Source: Lacibacter sediminis
GTDB taxonomy: Bacteria > Bacteroidota > Bacteroidia > Chitinophagales > Chitinophagaceae
Reading direction: 5' to 3'
Length of the DNA stretch: 64,000 nt
NCBI RefSeq assembly: GCF_014168535.1
Contig: NZ_CP060007.1
Location: 1,488,001 to 1,552,000, forward strand
The notes under the pieces are model-generated. The model worked only from the letters and a program-made list of their open reading frames with translations, made no database searches and had not been told where the DNA came from. Both the position numbers and the translations under genes were made by a program. Positions 57,247 through 64,000 of the stretch are shown one piece after another; positions within the stretch are counted from its first letter, which is position 1; every line of letters begins with the position of its first letter.

Positions 57247-58287
57247 ATGAGACATAGTGTACTTAACTTATTATTACTTAAGGTTCTTATGCTTGCTTGT
57301 GTTTGCCTATACGCACAAAAAGGACAGAAAGCCACTCTTCTTCGCATTTACGAAGACAATGATTTTTTAAATATAAGAGGTAAGGGCACAGATAGAGCAT
57401 ACAGTGGTGGCACGAGGTTGGATTTATTTTATCGTCAAAATCGAAAACCCTTTTTATTTCCTGCATTTCTAGAGTCAAAAAAAGACAGTACAATATTTTT
57501 TGGGCAGTGGGGTTTAATGCAAACAATTTTCACACCCGATAATATAAGTGACGCTGATTTTCAGCCTAATGATTATTTCTACTCCGGCGCATTGTTTGTC
57601 ATTCATTCTCTATACTCCTTCAATCCATTGCGCCAATATAGTTTCCAGCTGGAATTGCAGCTTGGTATAAGGGGGCCGGCGGCATTTGGTAAACAAGCAC
57701 AAACTTTTATGCACAGACTGATAGGTTACACTATCCCCATGGGTTGGGATAATCAATTGCCAAATATGCCTGTCATAAATGCCAGTCTCTTTTTTGAAAA
57801 ACAAATAGCATCTTCATCTAAATACTTTGAATTAATTGCGGGTGTTAAGTTGCATATGGGGACGCTTCGTAACGGAATAACCGTATCTCACCAATTCAGA
57901 TGGGGACTTATGAATTCCTATTTCAGCGGTTATATAAGCCAGTTTTCTGGATCGCTGTTTAATAAAAATCAAAAGGGAAATAAGATACAGGCCTATGTTG
58001 TTGTTAAACCCGAACTGCAATTTGTTTTCAGCAACGCTTTATTAGAAGATTGCTTTTTCGGTAAAACAACAACTAGGCAGGTTGATAGTCGTAGATTGGA
58101 CATGTTAACCGGAATAAATAGTCACACGCCGAGTGATATTCGTAATATGGTTTACGCCATAAATTATGGTGTTGTGCTTTCTTCCGGAAAATGTGCCCTA
58201 TCATTTGTTCAAAATACGTCATCAGAAATGCGTAAGGGAACTTATAGTCATGAGGTAGGAAATATTTCCTTGTATTTCCATCTGTAA
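57247..58287 (+). CDS. LpxR-like lipid A 3'-O-deacylase (outer membrane)
   Basis: A 346-residue protein taken from ATG 57247 (MRHSVLNLLLLKVLMLACVCLYAQ), where a signal peptide begins; upstream codons are non-conserved and start with TTG. The mature protein starts with LRIYEDNDFLNIRGKGTDRAYSGGTRLD, the pattern of the LpxR/DUF2219 family, which forms a 12-stranded outer-membrane barrel and removes the 3'-acyloxyacyl chain of lipid A. Its later segments alternate strands and aromatic turns, ending at ISLYFHL. It could tune lipid A acylation. Only the barrel and N-terminal motif are judged here. Confidence 0.78.
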   Translation: MRHSVLNLLLLKVLMLACVCLYAQKGQKATLLRIYEDNDFLNIRGKGTDRAYSGGTRLDLFYRQNRKPFLFPAFLESKKDSTIFFGQWGLMQTIFTPDNISDADFQPNDYFYSGALFVIHSLYSFNPLRQYSFQLELQLGIRGPAAFGKQAQTFMHRLIGYTIPMGWDNQLPNMPVINASLFFEKQIASSSKYFELIAGVKLHMGTLRNGITVSHQFRWGLMNSYFSGYISQFSGSLFNKNQKGNKIQAYVVVKPELQFVFSNALLEDCFFGKTTTRQVDSRRLDMLTGINSHTPSDIRNMVYAINYGVVLSSGKCALSFVQNTSSEMRKGTYSHEVGNISLYFHL

Positions 58288-59097
58288 TACAACATTACTA
58301 TATATTTTTCAGAATTAGCGATTTGCCGATAATGCAACAGCAGAAATTTTTTTATGGTTCATTGAACTTAAAAATCAACATGTTTGATCTGTATATGAAA
58401 ACAAATAGCAGCATTTGTATATAGTTTTGATGCTGTAGGTAGTGGAGAGATTAATAAGTCTTTTTAGCCTGGATTTTTTACAAAAATTTCAAATCGAAGA
58501 GATATAGTCTGGCAGATCATTGGTGTGATCCAGTGGCAAATAAATTATATATCTATTTGGCAAGTAGCAGTTGGTTTTGGGTTAACCAGGCGATTGTTTC
58601 CACAGTCGCCTCTCCTTTACAGTTAATGTCTAGTTGTTAGATACGTAGCTATAACCATTGAAAAAACTGGAACTATTACCTATCAATTAACTTTTGTAAA
58701 AGATGAAAAAAAGAAAAACGTTTTGAGCACCTGGACCTGAGTGACAGGCTTGTCAGCGTTATGATGCCTTGTGCAACCGACCAAGGGAATTAAAACATAT
58801 AAATCCCGATGTGAATTACGTGATACGCCGGGCTGAAAAAAAGTCCTGCTAAAATTAGCTTTATCTATATAAAGCTCTGGCAGTGTTAATAACGGGGATA
58901 TTTATCTCGTTGCAATGTGATAGGTTGTGCAGAAAAATGTAGATTTCTATGCTGGCATTTTAGGCCAGAGGATGTCAAAAAAAAGATTCTGATTTTTAAT
59001 ATGCCTCATGTGTTGGATATATAATGTTTACATTCGATTTGGCTTTCACCCGAAGCCTTGCAAATCCGGGTTACCTCGAAATGACTTTTACTAAATA
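58288..59097. other. Long intergenic region with gene relics
   Basis: About 800 bases without an intact gene. A short reading near 58640-58735 (TGTITYQLTFVKDE) looks like the end of a lost gene, and a glyoxalase-like piece lies at 58924-58992. The rest is AT-rich. Confidence 0.5.
58924..58992 (+). pseudogene. Short glyoxalase/ring-cleaving dioxygenase fragment
   Basis: The reading VVQKNVDFYAGILGQRMSKKRF ends in a stop. It matches the N-terminal NVEFYTNVLGLRMVKK region of the intact dioxygenase at 59731-60666, but lies on the other strand. It is a relic of a second, related gene. Confidence 0.5.
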
Positions 59098-59721
59098 TCA
59101 TTTTACATTAAATATAATTTCGTTCACCAGGTTTATCTCTTCCTGGCTGATGGTATGCCCCATATTGTTATAGATATTTAGTGTAACATCGGCGTTCATG
59201 TCTTTTAAAATAACCGACGTTGATTGAACTCTTTCAACAGGTACATGAGGATCGGGATTGCTTGTGCAAATAAAAACAGGCGTGTTGTTAAAATCACCGG
59301 AGTAGTTGTCCGTATAAATTTTATCGCCTATCAATCCACCGGTAAATGCGACTACACCAGCATATTTTGTTGCATTCCTGCTAACATATTCAAGCGTCAA
59401 ACAGGCGCCCTGCGAAAAGCCCAAAAAGAAAATATTTTCCTTGCCAATGCCATTTGCTATGAGCTCAATTACCGTATCGTTTAAAACCTGTAGGGCAGAA
59501 CTGAGCCAAGGTTCATTTTGGGCAGGCACAGCCAGGAAGGACTGGGGATACCAACTGTGGTTTGTTGCCTGTGGTGCCAACAGCGCAAAATCTTTTACAT
59601 CCAGATGAGTGGATAGTGATAGGATATCTTCAGCAGAGCCGCCTCGACCATGAATCATGATCAACGCTTTTTCTGCCTCACTGATTTTTTTGCCAGATGT
59701 TATGATTTTTTTCTGATGCAT
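59098..59721 (-). CDS. Carboxylesterase/phospholipase-like hydrolase (MhqD type)
   Basis: A 207-residue alpha/beta hydrolase. The oxyanion region is MIHGRGGSAED and the nucleophile elbow GFSQGACL, with Ser103; a late His lies in NNMGHTISQEE. The sequence LLAPQATNHSWYPQSF is characteristic of the MhqD-like subfamily, which in Bacillus subtilis is encoded with the ring-cleaving dioxygenase MhqO and responds to quinone and catechol stress. Its gene lies nine bases after the dioxygenase gene, matching that pairing. It probably cleaves an ester or related product of quinone detoxification. Confidence 0.85.
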   Translation of the reverse strand: MHQKKIITSGKKISEAEKALIMIHGRGGSAEDILSLSTHLDVKDFALLAPQATNHSWYPQSFLAVPAQNEPWLSSALQVLNDTVIELIANGIGKENIFFLGFSQGACLTLEYVSRNATKYAGVVAFTGGLIGDKIYTDNYSGDFNNTPVFICTSNPDPHVPVERVQSTSVILKDMNADVTLNIYNNMGHTISQEEINLVNEIIFNVK

Positions 59722-59730
59722 TGTATTTAG

Positions 59731-60666
59731 TTAATCCAGTTTAGGTAAAGTTGCTTCAATTTTTTCACGGTAAGCTTCATACTGTGCAGGTAGTTGTAAA
59801 CTGGTACCCAATTCAGCAACGGTTTCGTCTGTTGCGAAGCCCGGGTTTTCTGTGGCCAGCTCAAACAACACACCACCGGGTTCACGGAAATACAAAGAGA
59901 AGAAATAATCTCTGTTTATTTTTTGTGTAATGTTCAATCCTCTTTGCAAGATTTTTTCACGGTATTCCATTAATACATCCTCGTCCTTTACTCGGAAAGC
60001 CACATGGTGGTTGGTGCCTGCTGCATGATTGCCTCTTGCAAGCTTGGGTGCTTCTACCAGTATTACAATGGCAGCATGTTCAATAGCATCTGTAGTGTAC
60101 CTGTAACTGTTCCCTTCCTGTTTTGAAAATGCGTAACCAAAAACACCAGTTAAAATTTCAGCAGTTGTCGTAATGTTCTTCACGGTTAACACAATACTGT
60201 GAAATCCACGGGTTGCATGTGAAGCTTTTACTTCAGCGGTTTCCCAGGGCTTTCTGTTGTCGGCAGATTTTGATTCAATGAAATTTATTTTCAATCCATC
60301 CGGATCTTCAAATGGTAACATCTTTTCGCCAAAGCTTGATGTGATATTGCCATGGGGGACATCAAATTTATTAAAACGTTCTATCCAAAAATCAAGGCTC
60401 CCTTGAGGAACTGAATAGCCGATTGCTGTTGCCATTCCTGAACCTGCAGTACCTCTTCCTATACCTTCCCAAGGGAAGAATGTGAGTATTGATCCCGGTG
60501 TGCCCACTTCGTCACCAAAGTAAAAATGGTAGGTATTGGGATCATCAAAGTTTACCGTCTTTTTTACCATTCTTAAACCAAGTACGTTAGTGTAGAATTC
60601 AACATTACGTTTTGCGCTATCGGTAATGGCTGTTATATGGTGCAGCCCCAATATTTTATTATTCAT
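59731..60666 (-). CDS. Ring-cleaving dioxygenase, VOC family (MhqO type)
   Basis: A 311-residue protein with two vicinal-oxygen-chelate modules. The first begins GLHHITAITDSAKRNVEFYTNVLGLRMVKKTVNFDDPN, the second SHATRGFHSIVLTVKN. The metal-binding residues appear as His9 or His10, a later His in NHHVAFRV and Glu in GVLFELATENPGF. The pairing with a MhqD-like hydrolase gene 9 bases downstream matches the methylhydroquinone-responsive genes of Bacillus. It probably opens or detoxifies aromatic diols and quinones. A relic of a paralogue lies nearby. Confidence 0.88.
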   Translation of the reverse strand: MNNKILGLHHITAITDSAKRNVEFYTNVLGLRMVKKTVNFDDPNTYHFYFGDEVGTPGSILTFFPWEGIGRGTAGSGMATAIGYSVPQGSLDFWIERFNKFDVPHGNITSSFGEKMLPFEDPDGLKINFIESKSADNRKPWETAEVKASHATRGFHSIVLTVKNITTTAEILTGVFGYAFSKQEGNSYRYTTDAIEHAAIVILVEAPKLARGNHAAGTNHHVAFRVKDEDVLMEYREKILQRGLNITQKINRDYFFSLYFREPGGVLFELATENPGFATDETVAELGTSLQLPAQYEAYREKIEATLPKLD

Positions 60667-60783
60667 ATTCTTATTGCTTAAGCATGCAAATTTTGGACAT
60701 TTGAAAACCTATTCATTGTTACACAACAAGAAAAGCCAAGCCTAACAAAGGGCACTTTTCAGATGGTTCATTTTTAAATTTGA

Positions 60784-61317
60784 CTATTGTTTGATCAATT
60801 GGACTTCGGCAACGATGCGTACTTCTTCGCTTACCAGTACGCCACCGGTTTCCAATGCTGCATTCCAAGTGAGTCCCCAGTCTTTACGATTAATTTTCCC
60901 TTTAATGCTGAAAGCAGCCTTGATATTACCCCATGGATCTTTCATTAATCCTGCAGATTCAACTTCTAATGTTACCTGTTTGGTAACACCATGCATTGTT
61001 AGGTCACCTTTGAGTTCAAAATTATCTTCATCAACTTTTGTAAATGAAGTGGCTCGAAACTCCAATGTTGGGAATTTTTCCACATCAAAAAAATCGGCAC
61101 TTAAAAGATGTTTATCACGCTCGGCACTACCGGTACTAACAGAGTTTGCCTCTCCTGAAAAACTGATGACTGCATTTGCAAAATCATCACCATCGGTTTC
61201 AACAGTGGCTGTGTACTTATCTATTTTGCCGGAAACATTGGTGAACATCATGTGCTTTACTTTAAAGCCAATTTCTGTGTGTGTTGGGTCGATTACCCAT
61301 TTTGTTTTCTGTGCCAT
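60784..61317 (-). CDS. YceI-family protein
   Basis: A 177-residue protein of the YceI/polyisoprenoid-binding family: TKWVIDPTHTEIGFKVKHMMFTNVSG at the N-terminus, SAERDKHLLSADFFDVEKFPTLEF and KGDLTMHGVTKQVTLEVE in the middle, and RKDWGLTWN near the end, all conserved. It forms a lipocalin-like barrel that binds long isoprenoids. Many YceI proteins are secreted, but this one has no visible signal peptide, so it is probably cytoplasmic, as are several homologues near quinone-detoxification genes. Confidence 0.93.
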   Translation of the reverse strand: MAQKTKWVIDPTHTEIGFKVKHMMFTNVSGKIDKYTATVETDGDDFANAVISFSGEANSVSTGSAERDKHLLSADFFDVEKFPTLEFRATSFTKVDEDNFELKGDLTMHGVTKQVTLEVESAGLMKDPWGNIKAAFSIKGKINRKDWGLTWNAALETGGVLVSEEVRIVAEVQLIKQ

Positions 61318-61657
61318 GTTGAATGATTTTATTTTTTATAAGATTAGATCATTATTTTTTTTTATGGCTGTATGAATTATTCCAAATGATGGATATTTTA
61401 TTTATTTTTTGACAGGACAGAATGTATTCACTGCTGCTTACATTGACAAAACAAGAGGTCACTATTGTATTTGATGGCGTGAACGACTACGAAATCAAAG
61501 AAACAGCTTAGCCGGTAAACATTGTTTCTTTTAGTAAATGGGAATAATTCATGCTGTGAACGCCTGCCATTTCTTTGATATTTTGCGTTTCATTTTAGTG
61601 TTGAATTTGTTATTCAGTATTAGATTGAAATGCATGAGTTCTATCAAAAGCAGCATC
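61318..61657. other. Intergenic region with a short coding-like trace
   Basis: No gene could be supported. Bases 61421-61510 read MYSLLLTLTKQEVTIVFDG in frame to a stop, which may be a small relic. The rest is AT-rich. Confidence 0.35.
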
Positions 61658-62188
61658 CTATATTTTGAACATAGGTAAAGGATTTAAGGGATGCCTGAAT
61701 ATGTTCCGGGAAATTTTCTTTAACAGAAATAAATGAAATCCAAGGTTGGGCAGTTTTTTTCTATTTTCTTTAATTTTTACTTTGTCTGCGCCGTAAGTGA
61801 AGAAACCTAGTGATACATCAATCCAATCTGCCTTTCTAAAAGTCTCAACGGTAGTATTATATACACCTTGATACTTACTTGTTTTGTGATGCCAGTTTAT
61901 CATCAGAACGATTTCAACTATCCAATCCTGTCGGCCTGTTTCAGTCAGGTAATTATATGCCTGGTCGATGGATGGATTCAGATAATCAATTGTATGATCG
62001 GTCCAGATACCGATATCATGAAATACGGCAGCAAGCGCATATTTTTCTTCATGTTCTTTTTCGCTATCAATCAAAACACAGTTACAAAAAACACGGTAGA
62101 CATGGTTTTTATATTTGTCGTAGTCAGCACCAATAACAGGTTTATATTGTTCCATTAATGCTTCAATCGTATTATTTGAAAACTCCAT
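61658..62188 (-). CDS. HD-domain phosphohydrolase-like protein
   Basis: A 176-residue HD-superfamily protein. His29 (YKNHVYRVF), the paired HD in AAVFHDIGIW (about 57-58), His in MINWHHKTS and Asp in RKADWIDVS provide the metal-binding set. Proteins of this sort hydrolyse phosphate esters, mostly nucleotides, although the natural substrate is unknown here. It has no signal peptide, so it acts in the cytoplasm. It is transcribed alone, about 125 bases from the next gene's 3' end, separated by a bidirectional hairpin. Confidence 0.85.
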   Translation of the reverse strand: MEFSNNTIEALMEQYKPVIGADYDKYKNHVYRVFCNCVLIDSEKEHEEKYALAAVFHDIGIWTDHTIDYLNPSIDQAYNYLTETGRQDWIVEIVLMINWHHKTSKYQGVYNTTVETFRKADWIDVSLGFFTYGADKVKIKENRKKLPNLGFHLFLLKKISRNIFRHPLNPLPMFKI

Positions 62189-62240
62189 TGTTCAGTAGTT
62201 TGATCTTGTTGAAATACAGGGCTCCGATTTATTTAATAAA

Positions 62241-62280
62241 CAAAAACATTCCATAATCAATCTATGGAATGCTTTTGTTT
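62241..62280 (-). terminator. Bidirectional terminator-like hairpin
   Basis: CATTCCATA (62247-62255) pairs exactly with TATGGAATG (62263-62271), flanked by A- and T-rich tails on both sides. It ends the alpha/beta hydrolase transcript on the minus strand and could stop transcription both ways. Confidence 0.65.
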
Positions 62281-62312
62281 TAAAGAGGTGAATTAAAATT
62301 TATTCCAGATGA

Positions 62313-63083
62313 TTATTTTAATGCTCCTTTTGCAGCGATATCAATTACATCAACAACAGCTTTGGGTTGAGACATAAAAACGACGTGGCTTGCTTTTATT
62401 TCTGTAACTTTTGCCCCCATCCGTTTTGCCATAAAACGTTCACCATCGGGTGGGATAGTTTGATCTTCTGTTGCTACGATATACCAGGTTGGCTTGTTTT
62501 TCCATGCAGGATTGCTGACTGATGCCCCGAACACAGAAGCTGAAACGGGAATCTGTGAATCTGCCATGAAATCTGCTTTCTCTTTAGGTATATCGGCACA
62601 AAAACCCGAATGGTATTTACTCCTGTCGTACCATATAAAGCCAGCAGCATCAGGAGGTAAAAATCCTGAGTTAGGTGCAGGAGGTCCGGATTGCAACAGT
62701 TGTAAAAGTGTTTCGTTTGCATCAGGTGCGAATGCAGCTATGTACACAAGTCCTGCTACGTTAGGATGGTTTCCTGCTTCAGTAATAATTGCACCACCAT
62801 AAGAATGTCCGACTAGTATCGCAGGGCCATTTTGCCTGTCGAGCACCCTTTTGGTTGCAGCAGCATCATCAGCAAGAGATGTATTTGGGTTACCTACCAC
62901 ACTAACTTTATAACCCTGCTTTGTAAGAATCTTATAAACGGCTTCCCAACCTGATCCATCGGCAAATGCGCCATGTACGAGTACAATATTTTTAACCTTT
63001 GTTTGAGCCGTTGTTGTGTTGGCACACAACATAAGAATGGATATCAGTATGCCAATACCCACTGAATAAATTTTTTGTTTCAT
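62313..63083 (-). CDS. Secreted alpha/beta hydrolase
   Basis: A 256-residue protein with a signal peptide (about 1-27, ending TTTAQT). The mature part has LVHGAFADGSGWEAVY as the oxyanion region and LVGHSYGGAIITEAG with nucleophile Ser94. A conserved His (ASHVVFMSQP) and Asp in ATEDQTIP complete the likely triad. Such enzymes resemble plant-type methyl esterases and salicylate/hydroxynitrile-type hydrolases; the substrate is unknown. It probably acts in the periplasm. A second alpha/beta hydrolase gene follows upstream on the same strand. Confidence 0.88.
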   Translation of the reverse strand: MKQKIYSVGIGILISILMLCANTTTAQTKVKNIVLVHGAFADGSGWEAVYKILTKQGYKVSVVGNPNTSLADDAAATKRVLDRQNGPAILVGHSYGGAIITEAGNHPNVAGLVYIAAFAPDANETLLQLLQSGPPAPNSGFLPPDAAGFIWYDRSKYHSGFCADIPKEKADFMADSQIPVSASVFGASVSNPAWKNKPTWYIVATEDQTIPPDGERFMAKRMGAKVTEIKASHVVFMSQPKAVVDVIDIAAKGALK

Positions 63084-63257
63084 TGTATTTTTTTTTGTTT
63101 ATAAGTAAAATTAGAGATGGAGTTAGAGCGAATCAATTGCTGTATAAAGCAAGTTGTTGTATATATAGAATGGATACAGAAACTATCTATAAATCGGTTT
63201 AATAAAATAAAAGAGGTCGATATAGTTTACAAGTCTCTTTTATTATTTTCATTTTTT

Positions 63258-64000
63258 TCAGTGAGTATTTATCCAATTCAAAATAAAGTCAGCATCTTCT
63301 TTCCAGGTCGGCAATCCTAATACAAAATGGTTGCGGCCTTTGAATAATTTGTAATCTAAGACTGAACCATTCTTTTTATAAGCATTAAAGTTGCGCTTGT
63401 TGAGATGTGCTGGTGTTATGTGATCAGCATCTCCTGCTATAAAAAGTAGTGGAACATGAGGTTTTTTGTAGTCTACTTTTGCTGCACTGGTTAGAGCGCC
63501 TCTGGCAACTGTTTTGGATTCAGGTATTGTATATTTTTCATAAGCTTCTCTTTGCTCATCCAGGCGCATACCATTTACAAATGCGTATTGCCAGTCTTTG
63601 AAAGACATCATGTAGGTTTTTTCGAGTGATGTAAGAATGCCCAGCGATTTCCAGCCAGCTTTCAAGAAGGAAAATTCGTAAGGAAGCACACCAAGTGGAG
63701 GAATAGAATGAATAGCAACACCTGCTGCGGCAAGATCTCTGTTAACCATGATTTGGGTTAACATGCCGCCATAGGAATGTCCAATCACTATCGGCTTCTC
63801 GGGTAGCGAGTTAATAATATTGACATAGTGATCTACCAATTCTTTTAATTTTAAAAGAGCCAGTTTTTTATCCTTATGCGGATGTCGAGCACGTAGTTCT
63901 TCAACAGACCCTTCTTTGTGTGGCCATGCGGGTGCAAGCGTTTTATAACCCTTACTTTCGAAGTAAACCCTCCATTCGTCCCAGCAGCTATTACTAACAA
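63258..64000 (-). CDS. Alpha/beta hydrolase (5' part outside window)
   Basis: Only the C-terminal 247 or so residues are inside the window; the frame stays open to the window edge, reading SCWDEWRVYFESKGYKTLA and APAWPHKEGSVEELRARHPH upstream of LKELVDHYVNIINSL. The nucleophile elbow is VIGHSYGGML, and the later DHITPA (LFIAGDADHITPA) and GRNHFVLG segments supply Asp and His. A start codon inside the window (TTG 63839) would be an artefact of truncation. It neighbours another alpha/beta hydrolase, and the family includes esterases, peroxidases and lipases. Confidence 0.85.
   Translation of the reverse strand, partial: VSNSCWDEWRVYFESKGYKTLAPAWPHKEGSVEELRARHPHKDKKLALLKLKELVDHYVNIINSLPEKPIVIGHSYGGMLTQIMVNRDLAAAGVAIHSIPPLGVLPYEFSFLKAGWKSLGILTSLEKTYMMSFKDWQYAFVNGMRLDEQREAYEKYTIPESKTVARGALTSAAKVDYKKPHVPLLFIAGDADHITPAHLNKRNFNAYKKNGSVLDYKLFKGRNHFVLGLPTWKEDADFILNWINTH

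Noticed and set aside
60791..61375. Long frame antisense to YceI
   Set aside because: It mirrors the conserved YceI gene on the opposite strand; a codon-bias shadow.

Overview
The window looks like a chromosome segment of a Bacteroidota bacterium, most likely Chitinophagales/Chitinophagaceae (inferred from gene content, not from a search). Supporting signs are the Bacteroidota-type rpoB/rpoC, -7 promoter elements of the TAnnTTTG type, few Shine-Dalgarno sequences, a CTnDOT-like integrase, outer-membrane barrel proteins and many small Bacteroidota-type DUF proteins.

Layout. (1) 1-20.1 kb is core chromosome: the 3' part of rpoB, rpoC with a clear terminator, an OmpH/Skp-like chaperone, an APC permease, an HldA-type kinase, an isoaspartyl peptidase, ispD, then on the minus strand a FemAB/GNAT-like protein, two tandem M1 metallopeptidases (one fused to a probable beta-barrel), a sugar-phosphate transferase and a Gfo/Idh/MocA oxidoreductase. 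(2) 20.24-~32 kb is a genomic island beside tRNA-Asp. It has a tyrosine recombinase lacking the usual first Arg, an RteC-like protein, a run of small accessory genes (excisionase-like HTH, zinc ribbon, membrane peptide, DUF6985), an IetAS AAA-ATPase/subtilase pair, and a four-gene ubiquitin-like operon (DUF2188, single ubiquitin-like domain, E2-like/E1 fusion, DUF6527 zinc protein). Its far end carries a repeated ~64-bp element, two small genes and a decayed coding remnant. (3) 32.2-46.3 kb is an accessory region of small-molecule and stress enzymes: a sulfite-oxidase-like protein, two MBL hydrolases, SDR, NTF2-like proteins, an Asp-nucleophile alpha/beta hydrolase, a PNPOx-like protein, cupins, an isochorismatase-like hydrolase and an AraC regulator. 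Several pseudogenes lie among them (duplicated cupin, ABC solute-binding protein, pirin). (4) 46.4-55 kb is a signalling block on the minus strand: a TPR histidine kinase, a REC-sigma54-Fis response regulator and a 1226-aa five-GAF sigma54 activator. (5) 55.3-64 kb holds a cupin, a small GYTEDF-type protein, a DMT transporter, an LpxR-like lipid A deacylase, an MhqD/MhqO-like pair, YceI, an HD protein and two alpha/beta hydrolases, the last cut by the window end.

The most interesting part is the tRNA-Asp island. It combines a protease/ATPase toxin-antitoxin or anti-phage pair (IetAS) with a compact ubiquitin-like modification operon, and it has no visible conjugation genes. Whether the two modules work together is inference; each is recognisable alone from catalytic motifs and gene order.
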